Counted from the first letter of the stretch, positions 1-8,005 are shown. The stretch is 34,833 nt of DNA from an uncultured Lachnospiraceae bacterium (GCA_944384015.1 CALWRT010000078.1:1-34833), one strand, 5' to 3'. The notes: a model not told the origin generated them from the letters alone. Translations and numbers: made by a program.

Positions 1-353
1 AGGAACAGCTCTCTCATAGCTGTATTGATTGCATCACACACAAGGTCTGTATTCAGCGCTTCCAGGATTGTCCTTCCTGGCAGAATCTCAGAGGCCATCG
101 CCGCAGAGTGTGTCATACCGGAACATCCGAGTGTCTCCACCAGCGCCTCCTGGATAACCCCCTCCTTGACGTTCAGGGTCAGCTTGCAGGCGCCCTGCTG
201 AGGCGCACACCAGCCTACGCCGTGTGTCAGGCCAGAAATATCGGAAACGTCCTTCGCCTTAACCCATTTCGCTTCTTCCGGGATCGGTGCGGCGCCATGA
301 TTCACACCCTGTGCTACCGTACACATCTTCTCTACTTCATGTGAATAAATCAT
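1..353 (-). CDS. NifU-like iron-sulfur cluster assembly scaffold protein (3' end outside window)
   Basis: Reading down from an ATG at 353 gives 117 codons with no stop before the window edge, so the C-terminus is missing. The start has a strong site (GGAAGGAG, about 6 nt upstream). The protein begins MIYSHEVEKM and carries conserved-looking cysteines at about residues 49, 56, 77 and 106, including the segments GWCAPQQGAC and GCSGMTHSAAM. I recognise this as the short NifU-like scaffold family found in Clostridia, which in many genomes precedes a 'GGGtGRT' protein gene; that gene would lie beyond the edge. The inferred role is assembly or delivery of Fe-S clusters in the cytoplasm. It is separate from the SufU scaffold at the other end of the window. 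Family assignment is from remembered sequence pattern only. Confidence 0.85.
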   Translation of the reverse strand, partial: MIYSHEVEKMCTVAQGVNHGAAPIPEEAKWVKAKDVSDISGLTHGVGWCAPQQGACKLTLNVKEGVIQEALVETLGCSGMTHSAAMASEILPGRTILEALNTDLVCDAINTAMRELF

Positions 354-494
354 GTTAAAACTCCTTCCATATGTAAGTTTGTTGTTCAGCGGGCCCGTCC
401 GCTATAGGGCATAAAAATATTCATACCTTTGATTATTTTCTCACAAACTTGTCCTTTCGTCCAGCATTTTTAAGAATTTTTTTCCACAAAAACG

Positions 495-543
495 CAAAAA
501 AAATTCCGGGATATTCCGTGATTTTACTGGAAAATATCCCGGA
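495..543 (-). terminator. Rho-independent terminator of the first GntR/ABC cassette
   Basis: Arms at 506-517 and about 530-542 (CCGGGATATTCC with GGAAAATATCCCGG, small bulge) form a stem. On the minus strand it is followed by an uninterrupted T tract at about 497-504. It lies about 40 bp past the permease stop at 585 and ends that operon. Confidence 0.8.
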
Positions 544-584
544 TACATTTCATTACAGAAACGGAGTTTCCTCTGAAAATACAA

Positions 585-1226
585 TCAGAATTCTTTCTTC
601 CGGTAAATTGCCAGAGACACCCGATAGGACAGCCACATGCCAAGGACAGCCGCCGCTATTCCCGCCCCCAGCATCACGAATATCTGCTCGTTCACCACGG
701 CAGCAAGACTCTGCAGGATACTCTGTGGCAGATATTCTGCCGCAATCGCCGCACAGATCACCGGAACGACAAAGATCCCCATCATCACATACCTCCCTCT
801 CTCCACGCCCATCTTATATAGGAACGGAAGGCTGATCTCATACACAATCAGATAGACGACGATTACAGCCAGATAAGATGCCGTCGTTGTCCCCAGATTT
901 CCACCATGAACCATGACCAAGATTGTATTCAGCACCAGCATCAGCCCTCCCATAAGAACAGAGATCGCAGTCAGCAATAAGTATTTCGAGGCTACCATAT
1001 CTTTTCTGCGAAAGGGCATGGTCAGCGCATACCTTTCCCAACGATTCTTCTCATCCACGGACATGCATGCCTGGACCAGGGACAGGGACAAGAACAGCAG
1101 TCCAAACGCGATAATGGACGGATTATTCATAAACATTCCCATAGCCATCAGGAACACTTCGATTACAACTACCTGCTTCAAAAATCCTCTGATACAATAC
1201 AAATCTTTCAGCATCAACGCCTTCAT
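585..1226 (-). CDS. ABC-2 type transporter permease of a GntR-linked cassette
   Basis: A 213-residue integral membrane protein with about six hydrophobic segments (roughly residues 15-33, 37-53, 85-110, 118-138, 145-163, 180-203). Its N-terminal pattern (MKALMLKDLYCIRG, then a charged DEKNRWERYALTMPFRRKDMV segment after the second membrane span) is typical of ABC-2 permeases that work with a soluble ATPase. It overlaps the ATPase gene by 4 nt, so the two are translationally coupled and form the membrane and motor parts of one exporter. The substrate cannot be read from sequence; related YtrA-controlled systems respond to cell-wall-active compounds, which is only an analogy here. Confidence 0.85.
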   Translation of the reverse strand: MKALMLKDLYCIRGFLKQVVVIEVFLMAMGMFMNNPSIIAFGLLFLSLSLVQACMSVDEKNRWERYALTMPFRRKDMVASKYLLLTAISVLMGGLMLVLNTILVMVHGGNLGTTTASYLAVIVVYLIVYEISLPFLYKMGVERGRYVMMGIFVVPVICAAIAAEYLPQSILQSLAAVVNEQIFVMLGAGIAAAVLGMWLSYRVSLAIYRKKEF

Positions 1227-2152
1227 CTGTGCTCACCTCTCACATAAAATAATACAATATCTTCCACGGAAGCTCTATCCACAGTCATCTGCGGATATTT
1301 TCTGGAGAACTGACCGACATTTCGGATCAGGCATTCGCATTCATAGGCATTTTCCCTCACTGATACAATATCAGCCTTATCGATCTGACCCAGATCTTTC
1401 TTGCTAATCTTCAGTATCCCATGATGATAAATCAGCTCATCCTTATTTTCATAGAATACCAGCTCTCCTTGTCTAAGAAATGCAATATAATCAGCAATCT
1501 TCTCCAAATCCCCGGTAATATGGCTGGATATGAGGATACTGTGGTTCTCGTCCTGCATAAATTCCAGCAATATATCCAGTAACTCATCCCGCATCACCGG
1601 ATCCAGCCCGCTTGTTGCCTCGTCCAGCATCAAAAATTCCGCATGATGTGAGAGAGCCACTGCAATAGACAGCTTCATGCGCATACCCTTGGAAAATTCC
1701 TTCACCCGCTTATCTTCCGGCAGTCCGAACTGTCCCACATAATGATCGAACTGTTCCCGATCCCAATTACGGTATGCCTGCTTCATCAGCTTTTCGATCT
1801 CGGGTACTTTCAGCTCTTCAGGAAACGTGCTCCCTTCGAATACGACTCCCAGCCGCTCTTTGACCGCGACCTCCCGGTCTAACACCCGTTCGCCTTCAAA
1901 GGATACCGTCCCTTCATCTACACGAATCAGCCCCAGGGCCGCTTTGATCAGCGTCGTCTTGCCTGCTCCGTTTTCTCCCACCAGTCCTACCACCGCTCCC
2001 TTAGGCACAGCAAAATCCAAAGGTCCTAGCGTGAACCGGTGATACCGCTTCACAATCCCTCTCATCTCCAATATTCCACTCCGCTGTGTATCTCCTATCC
2101 CCATGCCGGCCATCTCCTTCTGATCATTTATCATTCCCTGTTCCTGTCTCAC
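1223..2152 (-). CDS. ABC transporter ATP-binding protein of a GntR-linked cassette
   Basis: A single nucleotide-binding domain of about 309 residues. From the chosen start, Walker A is GENGAGKTT (59-67), the signature is FSKGM (153-157), Walker B is FLMLDE (173-178) and the switch histidine is H211 (ISSH). A possible ATG at 2170 overlaps the upstream regulator, but an AGGAGG lies 9 nt before a GTG at 2152, only 4 nt after the regulator stop, so GTG 2152 is the better start. ATGs further in (for example 2134) are also possible. The roughly 90-residue tail after the core is typical of this subfamily. It couples ATP hydrolysis to transport by the permease encoded next, with which it overlaps by 4 nt. 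Confidence 0.88.
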   Translation of the reverse strand: MRQEQGMINDQKEMAGMGIGDTQRSGILEMRGIVKRYHRFTLGPLDFAVPKGAVVGLVGENGAGKTTLIKAALGLIRVDEGTVSFEGERVLDREVAVKERLGVVFEGSTFPEELKVPEIEKLMKQAYRNWDREQFDHYVGQFGLPEDKRVKEFSKGMRMKLSIAVALSHHAEFLMLDEATSGLDPVMRDELLDILLEFMQDENHSILISSHITGDLEKIADYIAFLRQGELVFYENKDELIYHHGILKISKKDLGQIDKADIVSVRENAYECECLIRNVGQFSRKYPQMTVDRASVEDIVLFYVRGEHR

Positions 2153-2156
2153 TGTC

Positions 2157-2531
2157 TCATACCTCCTCATAGAGCATGTTCAATACTTCTGTCAGCTCTT
2201 CCTTTGTCATACCGCTGCCCTTCGCCGCATCCACCGCTTTCTGCAGATGATCTTCCACCACTCGAAGCTGTTCTTCCCGCAGCAGCTCCCGGTTTGTGCC
2301 GGCTACAAAGCTTCCCTTGCCTACCACTGTGGTCAAAAAACCGTCCCGCTCCAAATCTTCATAGGCCCTCTTCGTCGTGATGACGCTGATGCGCAGCTCC
2401 TTTGCCAGCAGACGCATAGACGGAAGGGCGTCTCCCTCTTTCAGCTCTCCGTTCAGGATCATCGCCTTTATCTGAGAGGTAATCTGCTCATAGATCGGTT
2501 TTCCGCTTGAATTGCTGATGATGATATCCAT
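2157..2531 (-). CDS. GntR family (YtrA subfamily) transcriptional regulator
   Basis: 124 residues: an N-terminal winged helix (about 8-75, with PIYEQITSQIKAMILNGEL, then LPSMRLLAKELRISVITTKRAYEDLERDGF) and only about 45 residues of helical tail, LLREEQ...LYEEV. This short tail is the mark of the YtrA branch of GntR, which dimerises through it and represses adjacent ABC genes. It is first in the cassette, followed after 4 nt by the ATPase. The upstream promoter overlaps an inverted repeat, so autorepression with control of the transporter is the expected arrangement. The inducer is unknown. Confidence 0.92.
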   Translation of the reverse strand: MDIIISNSSGKPIYEQITSQIKAMILNGELKEGDALPSMRLLAKELRISVITTKRAYEDLERDGFLTTVVGKGSFVAGTNRELLREEQLRVVEDHLQKAVDAAKGSGMTKEELTEVLNMLYEEV

Positions 2532-2577
2532 AAGCTCTCTATTCCTTCCCTCTCCTTTGTGTTAATATTTTATATAT

Positions 2578-2617
2578 TGTATATGTGTATTATATACACT
2601 TATATACATCTTGTCAA
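2578..2617 (-). promoter_or_regulatory. Promoter and YtrA-type operator of the first GntR/ABC cassette
   Basis: Consensus sigma-A promoter on the minus strand: TTGACA (2617-2612), 17-nt spacer, TATAAT (2594-2589). A perfect inverted repeat GTGTAT-N3-ATACAC (2585-2599) covers the -10 box, and partial outer arms TGTATAT/ATATACA extend it to 2578-2608. An operator over the -10 of a GntR gene suggests autorepression. Boxes and repeat are seen directly; binding by the adjacent GntR is inferred. Confidence 0.82.
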
Positions 2618-2633
2618 TAGAGAAATCCATAAA

Positions 2634-2670
2634 TAAAAAAGACAAAGCCCTCTAACTTCTGGACTTTGTC
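2634..2670 (-). terminator. Rho-independent terminator after the Na+/H+ antiporter gene
   Basis: Stem arms GACAAAGCCC (2641-2650) and GGACTTTGTC (2661-2670) pair over 10 positions, one as G-U on the minus strand, around a 10-nt loop. On the minus strand a T-rich run follows (2634-2640). It lies 33 bp past the antiporter stop. Confidence 0.88.
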
Positions 2671-2702
2671 TTTATTCATCATGTCTTCTTTGTTCTCTTT
2701 TC

Positions 2703-4010
2703 TTATATATTCTCCTTCGGTCTATTCTTCTGCACCACAAGGAACAGCAGGACGGTAATTCCCATCAGTATTGGATAAAAGGCATATGGAATAATCGCAA
2801 ATGGCGTAAGCCCCGTCAGCGTCGCCGCAGACAGCAGCTGCGCCCCGTATGGAATCAACCCTTGTCCCACGGATGTAAAGATATCCAGCAGGGAAGCAGA
2901 GCGCTTGGGATCTACGCCGAAACTAGTACTGATCTCCTTCGCAATCGGGCCGGTAATCACGATTGCTACCGTATTATTAGCCGTAGCCATATCCACCATC
3001 AAGGCCAGGCTGGCGATACCAAGCTGAGCCCCCTTCTCCGTTTTGATTTTTCCATGAATCAATTCCAGCAGATATTGGATGCCTCCATATTCCCTCACAA
3101 GAGAAACGATGCAGGCTACGATCAAGGAAATCACCGTGATGTCATACATGGAAGTCACACCATCCCCCATCACAGTAAAGATCTCAGCGGCCGCAATCTC
3201 ACCCGTAGCCACTCCCACCACAAGGGACAGGACAGTCCCGCTAATTAGTACAACAAATACATTGATCCCGATCAGCGCGCCGATCAGTACAACCAAATAA
3301 GGGATCACCTGAAGAAATTGGTATTCATACACTGTCTTATGCGCCGCTGGACTGTCTATAGTAGCTGCAAAATACAGGATGCAGGTGATAATTGCCGCCG
3401 GGAGCACAATAAAGAAGTTTGCCCGGAATTTATCCTTCATCTCGCATCCCTGGGTCTTCACCGCCGCGATCGTCGTATCTGATATCATAGACAAGTTGTC
3501 CCCGAACATCGCTCCCGAGACAACAGCTCCGATACAGATAGCAAGGGCCAGTCCTGAATTCTCGCTGATGCCGGCAGCAATCGGCGCCAGAGCAGCAATG
3601 GTTCCCATAGATGTTCCCATGGATACAGACACAAAGCAGCTGACAAGGAAGAGCCCTACCACGATAATCCGTACCGGAAGGATAGACAGCCCCAAGTTGA
3701 CGGCACTGGCCGCTCCTCCCGCAGCGCTCACCGCCCCCGAGAATGCCCCCGCCGCCAAGAAAATCAGCAGCATGGTAACGATATTCTCATCCCCGGCGCC
3801 TTTGGAGATCACTTTGATTTTCTCGTCAAAAGAAAGTTTCCTGTTCTGAAAAAAGGCTACTGCCAATGCAATCAAGAATCCCACGATTGCGGGCATGCTG
3901 TAAAAATCCTGAAAAATACATCCGGCGCCGATAAAAATAACTAGAAATACGCCAATAGGAAGCAGCGCCGCCGCATTCCCCTTCTGTCCCTGATTCTGTT
4001 CTGTATTCAT
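2703..4010 (-). CDS. NhaC-family Na+/H+ antiporter
   Basis: A 435-residue polytopic membrane protein with about 11 hydrophobic segments. The core includes SMGTSMGTIAALAPIA (about 129-144), then GAVVSGAMFGDNLSMISDTTIAA (about 160-182), and a second repeat half with MVDMATANNTVAIVITGPIAKEI and SVGQGLIPYGAQLL. These glycine-, serine- and aspartate-containing broken helices are the signature of the NhaC part of the ion-transporter superfamily, and the length is usual for the family. It probably exchanges cytoplasmic Na+ for H+, or an organic anion couple as some NhaC relatives do, at the inner membrane. The start has AGGGAGGAAAAAGC before the ATG. It is monocistronic, with its own promoter and terminator. 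Confidence 0.88.
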   Translation of the reverse strand: MNTEQNQGQKGNAAALLPIGVFLVIFIGAGCIFQDFYSMPAIVGFLIALAVAFFQNRKLSFDEKIKVISKGAGDENIVTMLLIFLAAGAFSGAVSAAGGAASAVNLGLSILPVRIIVVGLFLVSCFVSVSMGTSMGTIAALAPIAAGISENSGLALAICIGAVVSGAMFGDNLSMISDTTIAAVKTQGCEMKDKFRANFFIVLPAAIITCILYFAATIDSPAAHKTVYEYQFLQVIPYLVVLIGALIGINVFVVLISGTVLSLVVGVATGEIAAAEIFTVMGDGVTSMYDITVISLIVACIVSLVREYGGIQYLLELIHGKIKTEKGAQLGIASLALMVDMATANNTVAIVITGPIAKEISTSFGVDPKRSASLLDIFTSVGQGLIPYGAQLLSAATLTGLTPFAIIPYAFYPILMGITVLLFLVVQKNRPKENI

Positions 4011-4018
4011 GCTTTTTC

Positions 4019-4167
4019 CTCCCTCATCCCATTCACAAATATGTTCTGCGAATCTGCACGCCTCACAATCTCAAGTCATATAAGCGCGCCCTCAAGAATA
4101 TCCTCTTTGCACTGTCCAAGAGGTATGCGAACAGTATAGCATAAGGTTGGGAGGAGAGCAACCTTAT
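4019..4167 (-). promoter_or_regulatory. Promoter with overlapping palindrome and long folded leader of the antiporter gene
   Basis: Candidate promoter TTGCTC (4161-4156), 17-nt spacer, TATACT (4138-4133). A perfect 9-bp inverted repeat ATAAGGTTG-N9-CAACCTTAT (4141-4167) covers the spacer and -35 and could be an operator. The transcript would begin near 4126, leaving a leader of about 115 nt. Two local stems can be drawn: CCTCTT/AAGAGG (4119-4098) and ATTCGCA/TGTGAAT shortly before the Shine-Dalgarno. No known riboswitch class was recognised. Confidence 0.55.
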
Positions 4168-4175
4168 ACATCCAG

Positions 4176-4203
4176 GCTTCACTGCTTTCTGACGCAGTGA
4201 AGC
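4176..4203 (-). terminator. Hairpin downstream of the second GntR/ABC cassette
   Basis: Perfect 10-bp arms GCTTCACTGC (4176-4185) and GCAGTGAAGC (4194-4203) with an 8-nt loop lie about 55 bp past the permease stop at 4258. No T tract follows on the minus strand, so it may be a weak terminator or an mRNA 3'-end stabiliser. Confidence 0.45.
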
Positions 4204-4257
4204 TGTCAGGCTGAACGGTTCCCTCTTCCTAATCTACAGATCCTGATACTGGAGCCT

Positions 4258-4962
4258 CTAGCCCAGCAGGATGGCCGCCGCTGTCATTGCGGCCGCTATC
4301 AGTCCTATTCCGCCCCAGATCTGCGCAGTACTCATATTGGAAGGCAGTGCCAGCAAATAGGCGCCGATCTTCCCCGCCGCAGAGCCAGGATAGCGCTGCG
4401 CGGCTCCCAGTAATTGAGGAACTCCCACTACTGCCAGCATCCATAAGAGCCACATGACAACCTTCACCACATTGCCGAACCGTATAACAAGCATGGACGA
4501 CAATACCCCGCACAAAAACAGGGCCAGAAGAATCGGCACGATATACCAGATACTGCTCTGATAACAGTCTGCCAGTATCATCGGAACTCCTTCCCTTAAC
4601 ATCCTGCAAAATGGCAGTTCTACCCCATAGAGCAGCGCTAGTACCAGTAAGCCCGCCGCACCCACAAGGAGAAATCTCTCCAGCACAAATCCCAGGAGAA
4701 ATACTTTCCTCGAACCGCTCATACGAACCGCCATCCTCATATAGATGCCAAGAGATACCATACCGTCCGTGATAATCAGAAAGATAAGCTCCAGTCCGAT
4801 CAAGAGGCTGGCAATGGGCATCCAGATATCCATCTCTGCCGTGCTTCCCATAATATAGGCCTCCAGCAGAAGCCCGCACACAAAACATCCGAGGGTAATT
4901 GCCAGATATATCAGGTAATCCCGGATACGCATCTGAACTGGTATCCATATTTGACGCAGCAT
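4258..4962 (-). CDS. ABC transporter permease of the second GntR cassette (second membrane subunit)
   Basis: Start chosen at ATG 4962, preceded by AGGTGAGG inside the end of the upstream permease gene, giving 234 residues. Upstream in-frame codons to 5187 only shadow the preceding gene. The protein begins MLRQIWIPVQMRIRDYLIYL and has about six membrane spans (roughly 16-35, 45-65, 83-108, 130-152, 160-180, 205-230). It lies 5 nt downstream of another permease gene of similar size, and the two probably form a heterodimeric channel with the ATPase at 5663-6592. No family-specific residue motif beyond the topology was recognised, so the assignment rests on context and hydropathy. Confidence 0.78.
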   Translation of the reverse strand: MLRQIWIPVQMRIRDYLIYLAITLGCFVCGLLLEAYIMGSTAEMDIWMPIASLLIGLELIFLIITDGMVSLGIYMRMAVRMSGSRKVFLLGFVLERFLLVGAAGLLVLALLYGVELPFCRMLREGVPMILADCYQSSIWYIVPILLALFLCGVLSSMLVIRFGNVVKVVMWLLWMLAVVGVPQLLGAAQRYPGSAAGKIGAYLLALPSNMSTAQIWGGIGLIAAAMTAAAILLG

Positions 4963-4967
4963 AAGCC

Positions 4968-5666
4968 TCACCTCACTTCCATGTTCTTTAGATAGCGCCA
5001 TATCAGAAGACGCCCTGCCGCGCACAGGACAATTCCACATACCAACAGCACACTCCAGACAGAGAACAGGCGTTCCATCATCTTTAACATTTTTCCAAGC
5101 CCTCCATGCGCAGTCATCGACGTGAATAGTCCGCAGCAGCCTCCAATGACTCCGAATAGAATTGTCCAAAAAATCCTGCCGAACCATCCGCTTTTCATAT
5201 TCAGATAAGTCAGCAGTTCCCCAAGTCCTACGCTCATCAGCAGGAACGCGAACAGCGGCATTAGCAGCTCACAGAGCCGCAAGTCTCCTCTAATCCCCAT
5301 GTGGGCCGTCCACAGCCATAACAGCCACGAGGTTATCAGAAAGAATATCGCGATCCCTGCCTGAGAGAGTGTTATGCCGGCCAGCTGTTCTCTGCGGGTA
5401 CTCCCCAGCCCAACTAACATAGGGCCGTATATTTTATATCCTGTGTTTATAAAAACCAGCAGGATGATAGATGTCAAGCCCAGCAGGAAGACCAGGAACA
5501 CGGCAACAGCCTCCTTGGGTCCGGTATTTCCGATAAGGATACTGATGAAGAGATCTGCCGCGGCCGCGAGCACAACGCACATGCCGATGTTTTTCCACAT
5601 ATAGTTCCACCAGAATCCTCTTATGCCTACTCCCCTCATGCCGAATAACCCCTCTCTTCCCATCAT
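4968..5666 (-). CDS. ABC transporter permease of the second GntR cassette (first membrane subunit)
   Basis: ATG 5666 overlaps the ATPase stop in the classic ATGA arrangement and has GAGGGAAGAG upstream. A GTG at 5690 lies in the ATPase gene and is less likely. The product is 232 residues with about six membrane spans, beginning MMGREGLFGMRG and containing the segment GLGSTRREQLAGI, where the charged stretch after the second span resembles permeases of YtrC/YtrD-like and YhcI-like systems. Its partner is the permease immediately downstream. Substrate unknown. Confidence 0.8.
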   Translation of the reverse strand: MMGREGLFGMRGVGIRGFWWNYMWKNIGMCVVLAAAADLFISILIGNTGPKEAVAVFLVFLLGLTSIILLVFINTGYKIYGPMLVGLGSTRREQLAGITLSQAGIAIFFLITSWLLWLWTAHMGIRGDLRLCELLMPLFAFLLMSVGLGELLTYLNMKSGWFGRIFWTILFGVIGGCCGLFTSMTAHGGLGKMLKMMERLFSVWSVLLVCGIVLCAAGRLLIWRYLKNMEVR

Positions 5667-6592
5667 CGCTCTTCCCTCTCTTCCTGGCACAGGGCGGCAA
5701 AAATCTTCTGCAGGCTCATGGGCTGGATGGTGATATTCCCGTCTGCGCGCAGCTCTTGCCCGTCCGCAAGCTTCACCATCGCCCCGACCGAGCGGCCTAT
5801 TCTCTCCTTGTGATATACGTCCAGCCCAACGGTCGCCTGCTCCACTTCCTCCTCCCTTCCACTCACGTAGATGCAGGAAGCAACTAGTTCTTCTGTATTC
5901 TCCTGCAAGAGAACATGACCGTCCTTCAGGATAATCGTCTCCTCCAGCATGGCGGCCGCCTCCTCAATGATGTGGGTGGAGACAACAAATGTCCTCCCTG
6001 TCGCTGAGTACTCTTCCAATAATAATCGATAAAATTCTTCTCTGGCAATGACGTCCAGCCCTGCCACTGGTTCATCCAGGAATGTGTACGGTGCCTTGCT
6101 TGCCAGAGCGACAATGATGGTGATCATCGAGAGCATGCCCTTGGATAATTTCCCGATCTTTGCCTTTTCATACAGTTGGAAATCTCCCAGAAGCTTCATA
6201 GCAAACGGCTGATCCCAATTAGGAAAATAAGACGCCGCAATTTTCAGATAGTGCTGAATCTTCAAGTTGGCAATCCCAGATTCTGCTGTGGGAGTCAGTT
6301 CTCTAGAGAAACATATCTGTTCCTTCGCCGGAATATTCTCCCATACTTGTTCTCCCGCCAGTGTCACCTCTCCCAGTGACAAAGGATTCTGGGCGCTTAA
6401 AATAGACAGCAATGTTGTCTTGCCTGCTCCGTTTCTTCCGATCAGTCCATAGATTCTTCCCGGCTCCAGCGCAATGTCAATTCCGTGGAGCACTTCCTTT
6501 TTCCCGAACCGTTTCACAATTCCTTTACCTATCAGGCTGCCGCCCCTTCTATTACTCGCTGCGTCTTTCTTCTGACTTGCCATATCTCTCAT
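5663..6592 (-). CDS. ABC transporter ATP-binding protein of the second GntR cassette
   Basis: 309 residues with one nucleotide-binding domain: Walker A GRNGAGKTT (52-60), signature LSKGM (149-153), Walker B YTFLDE (169-174), switch histidine H207 (VSTH). The stretch FSRELTPTAESGIANLKIQHYLKIAASYFPNWD between Walker A and the signature is typical of ATPases paired with YtrA regulators. The ATG at 6592 overlaps the regulator stop (ATGA), but AGGAGG lies directly against it; the ATG at 6583 (residue 4) has 10-nt spacing and is an equally good start. It overlaps the regulator before it and the permease after it by 4 nt each, so all four genes are translationally coupled. Confidence 0.9.
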   Translation of the reverse strand: MRDMASQKKDAASNRRGGSLIGKGIVKRFGKKEVLHGIDIALEPGRIYGLIGRNGAGKTTLLSILSAQNPLSLGEVTLAGEQVWENIPAKEQICFSRELTPTAESGIANLKIQHYLKIAASYFPNWDQPFAMKLLGDFQLYEKAKIGKLSKGMLSMITIIVALASKAPYTFLDEPVAGLDVIAREEFYRLLLEEYSATGRTFVVSTHIIEEAAAMLEETIILKDGHVLLQENTEELVASCIYVSGREEEVEQATVGLDVYHKERIGRSVGAMVKLADGQELRADGNITIQPMSLQKIFAALCQEEREER

Positions 6593-6960
6593 CCCTCCTG
6601 CCCCTCTTCTTCAATCATTCGTATCAGTTCCGCCTTCGTAATCCCTAAGCTCCTGGCTTCTCCAAGCAACCTCTCAATATAATCTGCATAGAAGCTCTGT
6701 CTCCTCTTCGTCCGTATCTTATCCTTCGCCCCTGTTGTAACGAACATACCAATTCCTCTCTTCTTATATAGAATTCCTTCATCCACCAGCAAGTTCACTC
6801 CCTTAGCGGCGGTAGCCGGATTAATGGCATACAGCCTTGCCAGTTCATTCGTACTCGGCGCCTGTTCTTCCTCCAGCAGCACCTCCCTCAAGATATCGTT
6901 CTCAATCATCTCTGCTATCTGCAGATAGATAGACTTCTCCTGGGTCAGCATTTCCTGCAT
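6589..6960 (-). CDS. GntR family (YtrA subfamily) transcriptional regulator
   Basis: 123 residues: a winged helix-turn-helix at about 10-75 (SIYLQIAEMIENDILREVLLEE, APSTNELARLYAINPATAAKGVNLLVDEGIL, KKRGIGMFV) and a short tail ending RMIEEEGQEG. As in the cassette at 585-2531, the short effector tail places it in the YtrA branch. It is first in a four-gene coupled operon (regulator, ATPase, two permeases). The adjacent promoter carries a palindrome after the -10, consistent with autorepression. The two GntR proteins of this window are clearly different in sequence, so the two cassettes are not a recent duplication. Confidence 0.92.
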   Translation of the reverse strand: MQEMLTQEKSIYLQIAEMIENDILREVLLEEEQAPSTNELARLYAINPATAAKGVNLLVDEGILYKKRGIGMFVTTGAKDKIRTKRRQSFYADYIERLLGEARSLGITKAELIRMIEEEGQEG

Positions 6961-7042
6961 TTCATCACCCCCGCATCACCCTTCCTGTATTTCTTCTCTC
7001 ATTTTTATTGTTCTTCCTTATTTCCTCATCCATTCTTCATTG

Positions 7043-7091
7043 GTTCATTACTTATGTAATTAACCATATCACCATTCAAGCATAATGTCAA
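7043..7091 (-). promoter_or_regulatory. Promoter and operator of the second GntR/ABC operon
   Basis: Minus-strand TTGACA (7091-7086), 17-nt spacer, TATGGT (7068-7063). Immediately downstream, over the start point, is a 22-bp inverted repeat GTTAATTAC-ATAA-GTAATGAAC (7064-7043) with one mismatch. It has a half-site different from the GTGTAT/ATACAC of the first cassette, suggesting that each GntR reads its own operator. Confidence 0.8.
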
Positions 7092-7110
7092 GCAGGTAAA
7101 ACGCCATGAT

Positions 7111-7146
7111 AAAACGGCCGCAAGATCTTCTTTGATCCTGCGGCCG
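7111..7146 (-). terminator. Rho-independent terminator after the VanY-type carboxypeptidase gene
   Basis: A 13-bp stem (CGGCCGCAAGATC at 7115-7127 with GATCCTGCGGCCG at 7134-7146, one mismatch) and a TTTTAT run on the minus strand, 20 bp past the stop at 7166. Confidence 0.88.
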
Positions 7147-7165
7147 CCGCTGCCTGTCCGATTCT

Positions 7166-8005
7166 CTATTCTTCTTTTGCCTGTGCCTGCAGCTCCTTTG
7201 CCTGCCGCACATCTTCCGTTGTATCTGTCATCACTTTGCTTATATCCTCTTCATACTGCTCCTGGTATCCTTCGATATCCGCCAGGTATTCTTCCAAGCA
7301 AATATCATAATGCATAATAATCCGTGCATGCTCTTCCCCCACATAGCGAAAGTGCCACGGCTCATAGATAATTCCGGTTATCTCCTTCTTCTCCTCCGGA
7401 TAGCGGACAATGAACCCATATTCCATGCAGTGCTCCAGCAGCCATTGATATCCCTGCGTATCCTCCTGCTCTTCTTCCAACTCTGTATAATGCTCGTCCA
7501 CCAGATCAACGGCAAGGCCTGTCATATGCTCACTCGTGCCCGGAACCGCTACCACTGTCCCAGCTTCCTCCACGGCTTCCTCCGCCTCATATCCCTCCTT
7601 CATGAGCCTCTGAATCTTATTGCGGTACAGGCTTACCTGCCTTGCGTAGGATCGGTATCCGGAGATGGGATAGATCGTAATCCCCTCTTCCTCCGCAGCA
7701 GACAGCATCGCATTCAATGAGTCAGCAATCCGGTAATCCACGTACTGATTGTTCCCCACCTCCGCGCGTTTGACTTCATAGTCTTCCTCTAATGGATTCT
7801 CAAAATTCACCAGCACAAGACGCCACGCATCCAGCCTGCGCTGCCGCCTCTCTTCATCCAGTTCTAAACGCACCTGGTATCCTGTCTTATGTATAAAATC
7901 ATCGGATGCCTCGCACTCTTGGGGAAGCATCATCGCCAATATTCCTATCCATAACAGAAAAAATCCGAACGTCCCATGTATCTGCTGTCTCTTCATCTGC
8001 CACAC
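7166..8005 (-). CDS. D-alanyl-D-alanine carboxypeptidase, VanY-type M15B peptidase
   Basis: Begins with a short basic stretch and a hydrophobic segment (about 12-28), so it is exported or membrane-anchored. The zinc peptidase domain shows SGYRSY (115-120), GTSEHMTGLAVD with zinc ligands H160 and D167, and EPWHFRYVG with catalytic E215 and ligand H218. These are all the M15B residues needed for activity. It trims the terminal D-Ala from peptidoglycan stem peptides outside the membrane. The tail after about 240 is acidic and glutamine-rich. The first codon is GTG 8005; ATG 7996 (residue 4) is an alternative, and neither has a strong Shine-Dalgarno. It is divergent from the CapA-like gene and nothing suggests a van resistance cluster. 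Confidence 0.9.
   Translation of the reverse strand: MWQMKRQQIHGTFGFFLLWIGILAMMLPQECEASDDFIHKTGYQVRLELDEERRQRRLDAWRLVLVNFENPLEEDYEVKRAEVGNNQYVDYRIADSLNAMLSAAEEEGITIYPISGYRSYARQVSLYRNKIQRLMKEGYEAEEAVEEAGTVVAVPGTSEHMTGLAVDLVDEHYTELEEEQEDTQGYQWLLEHCMEYGFIVRYPEEKKEITGIIYEPWHFRYVGEEHARIIMHYDICLEEYLADIEGYQEQYEEDISKVMTDTTEDVRQAKELQAQAKEE

Noticed and set aside
4229-4948. A 239-codon minus-strand frame overlapping the second permease
   Set aside because: It is an alternative frame; the frame at 4258-4962 has membrane spans and a ribosome site, whereas this one gives a non-membrane, Gly/Ser/Cys-rich sequence.
7166-8005. A vancomycin-resistance cluster based on the VanY-type gene
   Set aside because: No vanH, vanA/B-type ligase, vanX, vanR or vanS nearby; VanY-like carboxypeptidases are ordinary in Clostridia.
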